64,000 nt of DNA from Pelobates cultripes (GCA_933207985.1 OW240913.1:278929232-278993231), one strand, 5' to 3'; positions 11,801 through 24,090 are shown, counted from the first letter of the stretch. Translations and numbers: made by a program. Notes: generated from the letters alone by a model not told the origin.

Positions 11801-12537
11801 AGAGCAGGGAAAAATGACTAAATATTCTGTTCAGAATTTCACCTCGTAAACCTTGGTTTGTAAGCAAAATAATTTAATTACGTTATTCACTCATCCAAAA
11901 AAATGCTAGGTGTACATTTTTCCTGATTATGAGTATATGGTACCTTTAGAATGGCAGTTCCCTTGTCGAAATGTGTCCTTCATAGGCCTTTTTGTGTGAA
12001 GAATAAATCCACCAGGAAATAATAATACAAAAGTAAATCTAAAAAGCCAATCAGAATTTAACGTAAAGATTCAGGAGTCTTATTTCATGCATACCTTATT
12101 TTGTTCTTGTGTGCCACATGATGTGTACCCTATTTTTTTTTTTTTTTTTTTAATGTGTTTCTAGCAGTGTAAAGCTTTTATCAGTAAGGGTATTATCAGG
12201 CCTCCCTGTTCTATCTCTGTGAACCTATGATAATCCTGTATTGTGTGATCAGCTCCCGGATTATCACTGCACTGGCTCATGCTTTATAGAGCCAGCTGAC
12301 ACGTAGTTCAGATACATGTCCATCACTTGGTGTAAATCCTTTTCCAGGGATATCCTTATTAATTTACACATTTTTAACCTCTGCTTCCTGTTTCTAGACT
12401 TGACTCATTTGCAGGCTGTTTCTGACATTTGAATGTATTTAATAAACACTATATTCTGAATTGTAATTAGAAAGGTAACTTTAAGCTAAAAAAGCCAAGC
12501 TGAAGTTTCAAATTTTTCCAATTCAGCTTTTCTAGCC
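11801..12537. other. No gene; AT-rich with a T-run near 12130
   Basis: I see nothing recognisable other than a homopolymer T tract. The sequence ends at the TTAA target site of the next element. Confidence 0.5.
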
Positions 12538-13199
12538 TTAAAGCGGCACTGTCATGCCGAACTTACCTTTCCTCAATCTCTTCCTCTTCTCCCCCTCTCT
12601 CAGGATCTGTTATTCTTTTCTTCCTGTCTTCTTTAGTTTTCTTTAAAATCATAAGACAAAGTAGGGACTCTTTGCCTTATGGAGGATTCCTCCGCTTGAC
12701 CAGCTCTGACCAGCGGAGGAGCAAAGTGTGCTTCATTTCCGCTGGTCAGAGCAATTTTCCCATGATCCCTAGCTTCCCTCTGTGTTCCCACAATGCTTCC
12801 TGTCACTTTACACTAAACTGCCAATTGTGTTCTAACTGAATGAGAACAGTCTGTTCGTTCCTTTTAGAACGCAATTCGGCATTTTATTCGGATCGGAATT
12901 TCATTCGAATGATTGAAACTCTGATCCTATTCATTGCTGTGGCTGCATTTTGCAGCCGCTTAGTAGATAACTCCCTAATTCCCACGGTATCAGGGAGCTA
13001 TCTACTAAAAGGCTGAAAGACCTAAATTGGTCTAACAGCCAACTTTACTAATACTAAGTAAAGATTACTTAGTATTAGTAAATAATATGCCCCTACTCGC
13101 TATATCGCGAGTAGGGGCATGTGTAGTAAGCAGTGAGCAACTTATAGCTGCTCACTGTAAAAAAAACAAAAACAAAAAACTAATAAACCCCCCCCCCAT

Positions 13200-14240
13200 G
13201 CCCGTGGGGGCCCTAAATAAAGATGGGGGGAACCTACTGGCCCCCCCCCCGCTGGCCCCCACTCCTGCGTGGTGGGTGGGTGGGGGCCCTAATAAAACAA
13301 CAAGGGGGGGGACCTACTGTCCTCCCACCCCTGCGAGGTGGGTGGGGGCCCTAGTAAAACAATAAGGAGGGGGGGGCCTACTGTCCTCCCCCCCCCGGCC
13401 CCCACCCCTGAGCGGTGGGTGGGGGCCCCAATAAAACAATAAGGGGGGGGACCTACTGTCCTCCCCCCCTGGCCCCCACCCCTGAGCGGTGGGTGGGGGC
13501 CCTAATAAAACAATAAGGGGGGGGGACCTACTGTCCTCCCCCGCCCCCACCCCTGCAGCGGTGGGTGGGGGCCCTAGTAAACAATAAGGGGGGGGGCCTA
13601 CTGTCCTCCCCGGCCCCCACCTGGCTGGGTGGGGGCCTAATAAAACAATAAGGGGGGACCTACTGTCCTCCTTTGACCCCACCCTGCGGTGGGTGGGGGC
13701 CTAATAAACTAATAAGGGGGACTACTGTGTCCTCCCCCATTACCACAGTGGGTGGGGAATATTTAATAAACAACAGGGGGACTACTGTCCTCCCAACCCC
13801 CACCCTGGCGGTGGGTGGGGCCTAATAAAAACAATAAGGGGGGGACTGTCCCTCCCCATTACCCTACTGGCGGTGGGTGGGTGGGGCCCTAGTAAAAACA
13901 ATGGGGAGGGACCTGCTGACCCTCCCATTACCCCTGGCGGTGGGTGGGGGGCCCTAATAAAACAATAAGGGGGTTGCTGCATTATACGGCCCCCGCCCTG
14001 CAGCGGTGGGTGGGGGCCCTAGTAAACTCTAATGAGGGGGGACCTGCTGTCCTCCCGACCCACCCACAGGCGGTGGGTGGGGGCTAGTAAGGCTTTAATA
14101 GGGGGGGGACCTACTGTCCTCCCCCCGGCCCCCACCCCTGAGCGGTGGGTGGGGCCCCTAATAAAACAATAAGGGGGGGGGACCTACTGTCCTCCCCCCC
14201 GGCCCCCACCCCTGAGCGGTGGGTGGGGGCCCTAAATGAA
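13200..14240. repeat. GC-rich minisatellite, about 15 units of 60-75 bp
   Basis: Each unit contains GGTGGGTGGGGGCC, CTAATAAAACAATAAGG, a G-run, and ACCTACTGTCCTCCCC. Unit length and G/C run lengths vary. A partial unit recurs at 14710-14755 next to the gap. Proline/glycine-rich ORFs across it are translations of the repeat, not genes. Confidence 0.95.
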
Positions 14241-14580
14241 ACACCCCCACCCCCCAATCAAGGTGACTAGGGGTCCCAAGCCCCTAGTCACCACACCCCC
14301 CCCACCCAAAAAAACCTATCCCCTACCTACCCCCCTCAACCTACAAATAGTGAGGGGGGGAATAAAATAACTAACCTGTAAAAAAAAAAAAATAAACTTA
14401 CCATTTGATGTCTTCTTTTTTCTAAAATCTTCTTTCTTCAGCCCCCAAAAAGGCCAAATAAAAATCCATTATACCGTCGCACTTTAAAAAAAAACGAGCG
14501 CAAAAAAATTAATCCAAAAGAACTTTCCCACCCAATCAAAAATTAATCCAAAAGAACTTTCCCACCCAATGAAAGCCACC

Positions 14581-14672
14581 CAATCAGAGTGCTCTGAGTC
14601 ATTTTACACAGCGTGGGAAAATTCAAAAGAACTTTCCCACGCTGTGTAAAATGACTCAGAGCACTCTGATTG
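14581..14672. repeat. Perfect inverted repeat, 40-bp arms
   Basis: The arms 14581-14620 and 14633-14672 are exact reverse complements around a 12-base spacer. The outer motif is CAATCAGAGTGCTCTGAGTC. The hairpin lies inside the TTAA-flanked element. Confidence 0.95.
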
Positions 14673-14770
14673 GCTTAAACCCACCAATCAGAGTGTTCTA
14701 AGCCTAATTGCAGGGGGGTGGACCTACTTTCCTCCCCCCCCTGGCCCCCACAATCACTCTGATTGTTTTA

Positions 14771-14870
14771 NNNNNNNNNNNNNNNNNNNNNNNNNNNNNN
14801 NNNNNNNNNNNNNNNNNNNNNNNNNNNNNNNNNNNNNNNNNNNNNNNNNNNNNNNNNNNNNNNNNNNNNN
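14771..14870. other. Assembly gap (100 N)
   Basis: Exactly 100 ambiguous bases, the usual placeholder for a gap of unknown size, directly after a stray minisatellite unit. Confidence 1.
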
Positions 14871-15180
14871 ATTCGTCTGTCTGATGAATGAATGAATAGC
14901 TGAAATTCCCGTTCGCATGTCCAGGTGTTTCACTGGGCATGTGCGGGAATCTCACAGTCTGCCTAGTGTGGGCTGATGACGTGTCCCACAGGGACTTCAT
15001 CTACCCACACAAAGATGGCGGCGCCCTGAATCAAGATCGGGGCAGAAAATAAGGATTAAAAATAGGTAATGTGGGGGGCTTAGGGGCATTTGGGGGTGAC
15101 TAGTGGGTCAATTGGATGTAGTGGAGGCGGGAGGGGGGTTAAAAAAAAAAACGGGTTTCGGCATGACAGTGCCGCTTTAA

Positions 15181-15639
15181 TTTTGCAACATGGAATTTAA
15201 TGTGCAACAGATTTGACTGTAGTAAATAAACCCATGTAAAATTACTGCCACCTCAGTTTCCTTCTGACTTCTTGGAATTTTATTTGTGCCCAAACATCCC
15301 TATAGTTTCTGGTCCTTTAGCCTGAAGCCATCTAGTTTCTGAGTGCAGTTATTAACACATGAACCGGATCACCTAATTTTTTTGTTTTTGTTGTGCAACA
15401 CCTTTAGGGTCTGTTTACTAAACATCAGTTTATTGCAACCAGAGAGTTGATTTTAGCCTACGATTGGCAAGTCGGTCTTTGTGTCACCATTCTTTTTTTG
15501 TTTGTTGTTTAGAGCCCTAGGTCTCCTGTACGAATAACTCTTGGCCCACCCAGTTCAGATTAATTTACAAGCTGATGCATTATATAAAAGTTTAGAGGAA
15601 CCACAAGTCAAATCATTTTTGAACGGTTTGACTTCTTAC
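15181..15639. other. No gene seen
   Basis: AT-rich sequence with no recognisable repeat or gene. Confidence 0.4.
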
Positions 15640-15966
15640 CTGAGGTCTGTCAGGCAACGCTCTCTGACTTTACTAGTCGTGCTGGAAAGCTCTGAAACTG
15701 GAACTTTTGTTAGCTCTAATGAGAAAAGCCCTGCAAGGCTTAGCTCATTGACTGAGCATGATCAGTCTATCATGAGACAAAAGCTTGTTGAGCATGTACT
15801 CCTTCAATACAACTATCTTTATGGTGTTGTCTGGTAGGCTCAGATGCTTTGCTGAACACCAGCAGATCCATTGGGTGAAGTTGTTCATTGAATGTCCTGC
15901 TTGCCCTTGTAGATGCAGTGTTTTTGAAAGGTTGAACAAAAACAGGTCTTTGTTGGCACCCAACAC
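15640..15966 (-). pseudogene. Possible SCAN-like Gag remnant of a Ty3/gypsy-type retrotransposon
   Basis: The minus strand from 15966 encodes a frame of 73 codons containing FTQWICWC and then IVVLKEYMLNKLL, followed after one in-frame stop by AKPCRAFLIRANK. The spacing of Trp-Cys, the VLKEYMLNKLL helix and a later Ala/Leu-rich helix resembles the SCAN-like capsid segment of Gmr1-type gypsy Gag proteins (pattern W.....VLE.F...LP). No protease or RT is nearby. The opposite-strand 98-codon ORF at 15541-15837 appears to be its shadow. A chance resemblance is quite possible. Confidence 0.3.
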
Positions 15967-16031
15967 CTGGCCTCAGACTCTAACATTATACTGCAGAAGT
16001 TTCACTTGCAGCCTACCATTGCAAGCATAGT

Positions 16032-16526
16032 TTAAAGGACCACTCTAGGCACCCAGACCACTTCAGCTTTATGAAGTGGTCTGGGTGCCAGGTCCCTCTA
16101 GGATTAACCCTTTTTTTTATAAACATAGAAGTTTCAGAGAAACTGCTATGTTTATACTGAGGGTTAATCCAGCCTCCAGTGGCTGTCTCATTGACAGCCG
16201 CTAGAGGCGCTTGCGTGCTTCTTACTGTGAAAATCACAGTGAGAGCACGCAAGCGTCCATAGGAAAGCATTGTAAATGCTTTCCTATGCGACCGGCTGAA
16301 TGCGCGCGCGGCTCCTGCCGCGCATGCGCATTCAGCCGATGACGTCGCAAGCAAGGAGGAGAGGAGGAGTACAGCTCCCTGCCCGGCCCTGGAGAAAGGT
16401 AAGTGTTTAACACCTTCCTCTCTCCAGAGCCCGGCGGGAGGGGGTCCCTGAGGGTGGGGGCACCCTCAGGGCACTATAGTGCCAGGAAAACGAGTATGTT
16501 TTCCTGGCACTATAGTGGTCCTTTAA
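16032..16526 (+). mobile_element. T2/Kolobok-like MITE, family 1, complete
   Basis: It starts TTAAAGGACCACTCTAGG and ends with the inverted form CTATAGTGGTCCTTTAA, TTAA being the target site. Each end carries its own subterminal hairpin: CACCCAGACCACTTCA folds with GAAGTGGTCTGGGTG, and CCAGGAAAAC folds with GTTTTCCTGG. The interior also has inverted pairs such as CTCACTGTGAAAATCACAGTGAG type. No coding capacity. Same family at 32230, 50586 and 63233. Confidence 0.85.
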
Positions 16527-19500
16527 TGAATAATGTGGAAACAAAAGCGGTGGGACAAAAAAAGAGAATGGAGCCAAACATTTATTATACCATAGCCACT
16601 ACAATACGCTGCAATGTTTCTGCGACTTAGACTGCTCCTTTAGTAGGTCCTTCCATTGCGTGTATGTACAGTGTCATGTTTGCAGCTAAATACTCATTTT
16701 CACATACTCTATGATTACCAACCCATTTCCCCTGCTTTATCAGAACAGTAAAGACCCTTACACTGTTTCAAATCACAATGATTATTGAATCAATGAGTTA
16801 AATAAAATGGTTTTATATATTATTTTACGTTTATTGGATTATTACTGTAATCAAATGCCAGCATTATTAGGGCATGATAGTAAAATTTTAGGCTAGACTA
16901 ATGCAGAATTGTGATAATTCACAATTTCTCTCAAACAACTTTTTCTTACTGTATTTATATAACAATTCAAGATGTGAATGCAGAGGTCAAAGAAAACATA
17001 AATGTAAAACTATATGCATTAAATGTAATTAACATTGTAATTTGAGCTTTGGACAGTACACTCACATGATAAATGACATTCCTTGTGGACTGGAACAATG
17101 AATGTAGTATATATTTCTTGTCCTTGTGATCTTTGCTAGATAGCATGCACGCTTCAACACATTTATGTGCAAATGAAAAATAGCCCATATATATGCATCC
17201 ATAGGGCATTCAAGAGGTTAAACTGCTTTAATGTATGTCACGAGATAATTCTCTCAAAATTAAACTGTTAAATCATGTAGTGTTCTTTAAATTGTCCGTT
17301 ATATTCTTGTCTTCGCACAATAACAACATTGTAACTTACCATTTGTTTGCATCTTTTTGTTGTTGTTGCGCTCTGTTTATACATATTGTATGTATTTATG
17401 CATCAGCATAGGTATATTAAATGTCAGTGCTGCTGGAATATTGCAGGTAAATGATATAAGCGAGAAAGAAAAATACATTGCTATTTTAATATTGTATTTC
17501 ATTGTACTCTGATGGTATTATAGAAACCACATTACTTTAGATTGTTATGGTTGCTTAATAATGTTTTACTGTGAACTTGTTGAATCGCATTCCTCTTATT
17601 CTGTGTAATTCTCACATCTACAATTTTGCACTTTTGATGTTAAATATACACATCTAATATGGGCATTTGATTTTCAGTTTTGATCCCTGATAATCTAGTC
17701 TGTCTATAGCCAGCTCAACTCCCTGCTCAGTGACAACTGGAATCCTCAAGTACATGTGATGATGAGACACTGCTTTGACTGCTGTTTTCAGGTGTTTTAG
17801 TGAAGTTGGGATTTCACAGGCATGTCTATTTTTTTATATTATAGCTAATGCCATGTCTGGTTTCACACCTGGACTTTAATGCGTCATACTGGTCATACTG
17901 ACTTTGGTTCCAGCATTAACCCCATTGGAATGTACCAGGCAAGTCCTATGATATGACAGTCTTGTTGTGTCATTGGAAGGGGTTAATTATAAGCTCTGTC
18001 TATGTAGCTCACTTGTGATGCTAATTTATATATTTCTTTGTTTATCATATTGTGCCCATCTTTTTTGACAGAGGCATTTCTAAAATTTTACATCTTCCTG
18101 AGATGCCATGTTTTGTTTTTTATTTCTTGTCCTTGTATTTTTAGTAGTAGAATTATGTTATAGTTGGGGTTTAGGATACTTAGCATGTTGCTTACATATG
18201 AAAGTAAAGTGTGTTGCACATATTTTATTCCTCACTCTTTATTTTTCTACCTTTGTTACTGTGCCTTCGTTGTGTATCTGTATGTGGTGAAGATTCTTTG
18301 ATGTGATCTCAAGTGCATCTGCCCAACCTCTGCTGTTTATTACTTAGATATCATCAGTTGTGAAGTTTGAATAATTGAAATAATCTTAGTTGTATTGTTA
18401 GATGCTCTCCCTGTTTCTGTTGAAATTAAAGATGTATTGTATCTGTTTTTACCTTCTGGTAGACCTGCCCTTAAATTTAATGGTATTGGGTAATTAATCT
18501 CTCTTTCTCTCCAAGAGCCTAACCATCTATAAAACTTAATATATGGGGAAAGCACGGAAGGTACACAAAGTTAAGCATCGGTGTACAGCTGCCTACATAT
18601 TTGTAATGAAAAAAAAATCAGTACACATAAAAACAAGAAAGGATTAAAATATTTAAAAAAAAAATTTTTGAGGTCAGTTTTGAATGTCCTCAGTTCTTCT
18701 GCCTATTGCAAAGTTCCTCTGTGGTTGGCAAGTTAATGATTTTTAGGAACACTAATTAAAAATAAACCAAAAATATATTTTCTTAAAATTAGAATATTTT
18801 TGTTCCTCTAAGTGCCCCCCACCTATATTTTTAAATAATTCAAATCCTTTTAGAACTTAAATGTATCTCCTCCAAGCAGTGAATGCTTCCGTGATTAAGC
18901 CATCATTCTTAATGACTTTTGTTTTATAAGATGCTTCTCATAGAGATGCATTAAGCACATACTGCACATGTGACGTCATCACCATGATTCACCAATCAAA
19001 TTTTTCTTACAGAGATTACTTTAATCAAGTGCTTATCTATGAGAAGAATTAGCTGCATTCATTGTCATCATCCTATGAGTGAAATTCTTCAAAATTTGCC
19101 AGCCACTAGAGGCATTTTTTTTCAGCAAAATGTAGCAATTTATATTGTTTGAGAAGAGAGACAGAATCAGTGCATCAGAACTACTTAAGATGTAGTGGTA
19201 TTAATGCTTAGTGTCCCTTTAATACAGCTACAAGATCACATAATGCTCTTACAACCATAATACTGGCAATGCATCAGTGGAGATGTAGTCCACAGCATCG
19301 GGGCTGCTGAAACTTGCTACCCCTGTACTAGCTTATTATTATGTTCATGATCACACAATAGGTATAATGGAAATTTGCCCTTTTAAAGGATGCTTTCTAT
19401 ATTCTCTCTTTCTTTATTAAAAAACAAAACAAAACAAAAAAACGTTTAATTGAAAACACTATAAATGTTTTACAAGTGTTTTATAAGTGTTCAGTAGTAT

Positions 19501-20589
19501 GGGTGTTGAATAAAGAAACAGTTAAGATATTTTTGCCGTCCAAGGTATTCCTGGCAAAACACTGTGCAAATAAAAATGAAAAAAAAAAAACCCTGATCCA
19601 AACAATTCAGTATTTTTCATTTAGGGAGCATAGATGCATTGTTCACCTTTTTATTTTTATGCATTATGGGCACACATTAAACATGTCCAATGTGTATTTT
19701 TCTCCACTTCTATTTTTGTTCAAAAATAAATAAATTAACTAGTCTTTAAAATACATGGTCCACATTTGCTGTGGAGTAATCTTTGAGAACAATGAAATTC
19801 CCCATCAGGGAGCGGTACCTGGGGAATAAAAAGAGATAAATTACCCTGGCATGTTCTTTATCTCCTCGTTCCAGCCGTTTGCCTTCTTGAGGTTTGTTGC
19901 TGCGACTCTCTTGCAGTACAATAACTTTTTTTGGTATAGATTGCTCCGATGAGCTTCTCCATTTTTCGAATGCTAATTGTGTTTATCAGTGTCTTTCATC
20001 ATGAATGGAAAACTGTTTATCATAAATCACTTAATGAACATTTTATGTCCCTTAAAAACCTAGCTGGCAATGGCTCAGTATTAAGCTTTTTGACTTAATA
20101 TTATCTAGTACATTTTTCTCTTGTGTCATATACTGGTGGTGGTTGGTTCTTGTCAGCATTCTCTGGAGACAATGTACTCATACATTTAATTGGTAAAGAA
20201 ATATATTAAACAAAAAAAAAATCAGTTAAGCATAAAATACAAGCGTACATGCACATTAATGTTATATTTTATGTGTCCTTTATAATATTTTTCTAAACTT
20301 TATGAATAACTGCAGAAAAGTTTTTGCTAAACTGGGAATTATGGCAATCGGACATGGGAATTGCAGGAGTTTGAACACAATTATTGAGAGAAATATATGA
20401 TTGGTAACTTTTAAAACTTGGTCTCAAATGCACTATTTGAATTACTTTTGTGTCTTAAAATAGCTATTGTTTGTATATATGTTACACAATTTACTTTATT
20501 ATTTTTTATATTTATTTGCCTCTGTTTTACTGCATGCATCATTTTTACTAATAAAAATATAAACTCTGCTGTGGTACAGACTGTAATAT
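16527..20589. other. No gene; AT-rich sequence with a truncated MITE end
   Basis: A MITE right end (GTGTCCCTTTAA) lies at 19211-19222, and the sequence from about 18890 may belong to it, but the left end was not found. The rest is AT-rich without ORFs or RNA genes I can support. Confidence 0.45.
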
Positions 20590-20820
20590 AATCACTCTCT
20601 CCCTTTGTACATTGTGTCTTGTAAACACACTCCCACTGTACACAATATAATATAAACACACTCCCATTGTGCACTATATAAAATACACACTCCCATTGTG
20701 TATAATATACACACACTCACTGTACACTACATAATATATACACATTTCCACTTTACATTATATGATAGAAACCCACTCCACTGTACACTATATAATATGT
20801 GCGCAATTTCTACCATACAC
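20590..20820. repeat. Degenerate tandem repeat, about 30-35 bp unit (left half)
   Basis: Units of the form CACACTCCCATTGTACAC plus ATATAATATA repeat with variation. The same repeat resumes at about 23370 beyond the LINE, and a related segment is at 30237-30290. Confidence 0.75.
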
Positions 20821-23360
20821 TTATTATTATTATTATTATTGGTATTTATATAGCACCAACTAATTCGGCAGCGCTTTTCAGTATTATGAAAGGGGGGAGT
20901 TTACAATAAATTAGACAATTACACATTGACACAGGAACAATAAGTAGATGAGGGCCCTGCTCAAATGAGCTTCCAGTCTAGATGAGGTGAGGTACAAATA
21001 CACAACAGGGCAGCAAGGATGACAGCCACCAAACAAGGAGAAAAATACAAGTAGCAAGAGAAGTGAGAACGGATAACAGCCCAATTAACCTGCCCTTTGG
21101 TGGGTACCACTCAGATCTCAAGCTGGTTTTAGCTCAACTTGTACCGTTACAAAGAGAACATATCTGAAGCATATCAGACCGGTCCCAGTCCAGATCCGAA
21201 ATGCCAGCAAGTTCCCTCTGCACGAGAGATTTGACAACCCCAGACGCTTGTTTCAACCTTGCAAGGTATCATCAGTGACGTATAGCCAATATCCTCTCTG
21301 CACCGCGAGCAAGGGGTCCACGTCCCCAAACAAGGTGTAAAATAGCATGAGTGGAGTGTGGCTATTTAGGAGAGCAAGAGAAAGATATGGATAGGTATAG
21401 ATAAGTTACTCTGCAAGTTCACAAGCATTTCTGAACAGATGTGTTTTGAGGGATTTTTTTAAACAATTGAAGACTGGGGATAGTCTGATGGGGGTAGGCA
21501 GGGTGTTCAAAGGAAGAGAGCCGATTGCGAGAAGTCCTGCAAGCACGAGTTAGCAGTAAGGGTGCGAGCAGCGGACAGGAGAAGGTCACCGGAAGAGCGG
21601 AGAGACCGAGAAGAGGCATATCTATGAATCAGTGAAGAAATGTAAGAGGTGCTAGAGTTAGTTAGATCTTTATAGGTAAGGGTTAGTATTTTGAATTGAC
21701 ACCTATAGGATACAGGAAGCCAGTGTAAGGATTGACAGCGGGGTGAGGTTTGGAAGGAGCGACGGGTGAGAAAAATCAGCCTGTTGGCAGCATTCTTAAC
21801 TGATTGTAGTGGAGCAGTTCGACTTCTGGAGAGAATTAAAGTAATCCATGCAAGAGATTACCAGAGCATGAACAAGCTCCTTGGCAGCATTTTGCGTGTG
21901 AAAGGCGCGGATGCGGGCGATGTTTTTAAGGTGGAATCGACAGGTTTTAGCAACATTCTGGATATGAGGTGCAAAAGTGAGGCCAGGATCAGAGATAACA
22001 CCAAGACCACGAACTTGCAAGGACGGACTGATGCAAGTACCATCAACTTGCAGGGAAAGCGAAGGAGGAGGATCAGCATTAAGAGGGGGAAAAATAAGAC
22101 GCTAAGTTTTAGAAAGATTGAGTTTCAGAAAGCAGGAAGACACCCAATCAGAGATTAAAGAAAGGCAAGCAGTGACACGTAGGATCATGGGGAAGAGATC
22201 AGGGGAGGAGAGATATATACGGGTGTCATCGGCATACAGATGAAATCCAAAGGAGTTAATGAGTTTGCCAAGAGAGGCAGTATAAATAGAGAACAAAAGG
22301 GGACCAAAAACAGATCCTTGGGGGACTCCAATTGAGACAGGCGAGAGGAAGAGGTGTCATTGCAAAAGGAGACACTGAATGAATGTTGGGAGATATAGGA
22401 GGAGAACTGGTGGGACTAGAGGAGTGGAAAAGTGCAGCCACCTCCTGTAGCTGGGGAGAAGACCTGTAGGATAGGTACGGTCCAGGTGTGGTTGCGAGAG
22501 AGAGGAGCAAAAAGGGGAGAATTTTTTTCCTTAGCCGTTTAGTCTTGTTGGTAAAGTAGAGTGCAAGGCTATCGGCTGAAAGGTTAGTTTTGGAGGGGTG
22601 GCGCAGCGGTGAGGCTAGCATTATATGAGGAGATAGCCAGAGACGGACAGGAGAAGGTAGGGATGGATTAGAGTTTGGAATGGAGATCAGCTGAGAGTTG
22701 CTGGAAGTCAAGAGAAATCCGGTCCCTTCTGAGTTGAGGGTTAGGGAAGGCTGTTGGGTGAGGGGTCTCTCAAGAACAAATGATAAGAGGTTGTGATCTG
22801 AGAGAGGAAATGTAGAGCTTAAAGATAGTGTATGCATTTGAAGAAAAAAAAGATCTAGGGTATTGCCAGCTACATGTGTGGTAGTAGTAACCCACTGTGA
22901 TAGGCCAAGGGAGGAGATAATAGAGAGGAGTTTGGAAGCTACTGAGGTCAAGGGTGGATTAATGAAAATGTTGAAATCCCAGAGAATTAGGGAAGGGATA
23001 TTACTTGAAAGGAAGTACGGAAGCTAAGCAGAAAAATGGACAAGGGAACAAAGGTGGCGATATAAGAGCTATGTTAGCAGAGATGGGTTTGAACAGACAA
23101 ATTAAGTGAATGGGGGTTGTAGAAAGATGGGGAATGGGGGTTGGCAGAAGTTTAAAGGAGCAGTGGGGGTTAAAGCAGAAATCCTACATCGCCAACTTTA
23201 CTGTCAGCCTGTCTTGGGTTGTGGGTAAAGTGAAGACTACCAATGGATAGTGAGGCAGGGGTAGCAGTATCGGAGAGAGAGAAACATGTTTCTGTTAGTG
23301 CAAGTAGGTTTAGGCAGTGTGAGATGAATAGGTCATGTTGATTTAATGGTGTTGCACACA
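20821..23360 (-). mobile_element. L2/CR1-type LINE, internally deleted
   Basis: The left edge is a (TTA)n tract, i.e. an (AAT)n microsatellite tail at the LINE 3' end on the minus strand, followed by a 3' region with GCTCAAATGAGCTTCCAGTC. Coding remnants occupy about 21796-23350. Related fragments occur at 35700, 45181, 55510 and 57885-59640. The LINE sits inside a tandem repeat that continues on both sides. Confidence 0.85.
21796..23350 (-). pseudogene. LINE endonuclease-reverse transcriptase remnant
   Basis: In minus-strand order: LLALTET near 23290 (endonuclease catalytic Glu block), THVAGNTLDL near 22870, SDH at 22801-22793 (endonuclease active site), [13 protein letters not shown] near 22330, YADDT at 22236 (RT catalytic Asp pair), then LGVI...FAPHIQNV and the tail with YFNSL. 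These are the signatures of L2/CR1-clade ORF2, which nicks the target and copies its RNA in place. SDH and YADD are only about 565 bp apart, too close, so the RT fingers and part of the palm are deleted. Several frames are needed, with stops between; the gene is dead. Confidence 0.85.
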
Positions 23361-23700
23361 AAGTGTGCATTCCATATATATATAAATACACACTCCCACT
23401 GTACGCTATATAATACAAACACACACTCTCACTGTGCACTAAAAAATATACACTCAAATTTCCACTATACACCATAGTTGCCAACATTTGAAAAAAAATG
23501 TCCAGGGTCACTGTGGTAACTTCTAACACAGATGTAAACAGACACACACAAATACATGCACAATAAACCACACATCACAAATGCACACTCACGCTGCGAC
23601 AAACACACATACATACACAAAGTGACACACACAGATACATACAGTGACACACTGACACAAAAATACACACACACACACACACACACACAGAGATACATAA
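23361..23700. repeat. Tandem repeat (right half) and (CA)n microsatellite
   Basis: The 30-35-bp CACACTCCCACTGTACGC-type repeat continues to about 23470. After a spacer with AACATTTG...TGTCCAGG comes CA-rich sequence, ending in a (CA)n run at about 23655-23690. Confidence 0.75.
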
Positions 23701-24024
23701 TGGAAACACATTTCTAGCGAAATCCCTGACTCTGTCCCAGCAAATTCAGGACCTTTGGCTACTATGTAGCTTACTATAGCTATAATAGTCTTAGGAGCCT
23801 ACTGGTGCAGTCCCTCTGGTTTTTGTCAAAAAACAGAGTATATCCAGGCACCCTAAGTACACCTCTCAAATGGAGACATAACAGTGAGGAAGCTTTACAT
23901 TTCCATTATCTATTCAAATATTTGTAAGACACTAGAAGCATAAAGCAGCCTAAAAAAAAACTAATTGAAAATTGCCCCTGCAAAATGGCAAACAATATAC
24001 TCATATAAGTGTAGAATAAAAAGT
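23701..24024. other. No gene seen
   Basis: No recognisable feature up to the start of box B2. Confidence 0.4.
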
Positions 24025-24090
24025 GTGATTGGAATTAAGTCGGTGTGGTGAGCCAGAACCGACGTAGGGGTAGGCCTGTAAAAAGGGGGC
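24025..24090 (-). repeat. Split direct repeat B2
   Basis: 66 bp, ending on the plus strand with GGCCTGTAAAAAGGGGGC. It matches B1 except for two bases. Confidence 0.85.

Larger units (their letters stand above)
12538..15180. mobile_element. 2.6-kb TTAA-flanked non-autonomous DNA transposon
   Basis: Both ends read TTAAAGCGGCACTGTCATGC and continue identically for about 24 bp, in inverted orientation, with TTAA on each side as target duplication. This fits the T2/Kolobok-type (or possibly piggyBac-type) MITEs common in frogs. There is no transposase. The interior has a unique part (12560-13190), a GC-rich minisatellite (13200-14240), a short tandem duplication near 14505-14575, a 40-bp-arm palindrome and the assembly gap. 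Confidence 0.8.

Noticed and set aside
13087..13982. Several Pro/Gly-rich ORFs on both strands
   Set aside because: They are frame-by-frame translations of the GC-rich minisatellite.
12538..14240. Regularly spaced repeats that might suggest a CRISPR-like array
   Set aside because: Units are contiguous, variable in length, lack unique spacers, and the genome is eukaryotic.
14704..15000. 98-codon minus-strand ORF
   Set aside because: It runs through the 100-N gap and so has no meaning.
15541..15837. 98-codon plus-strand ORF as a host exon
   Set aside because: No flanking splice signals in phase and no recognised family; more likely a shadow of a decayed minus-strand Gag-like sequence.
21766..22158. 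130-codon plus-strand ORF
   Set aside because: It is antisense to the LINE RT remnant, whose minus-strand motifs are clear.
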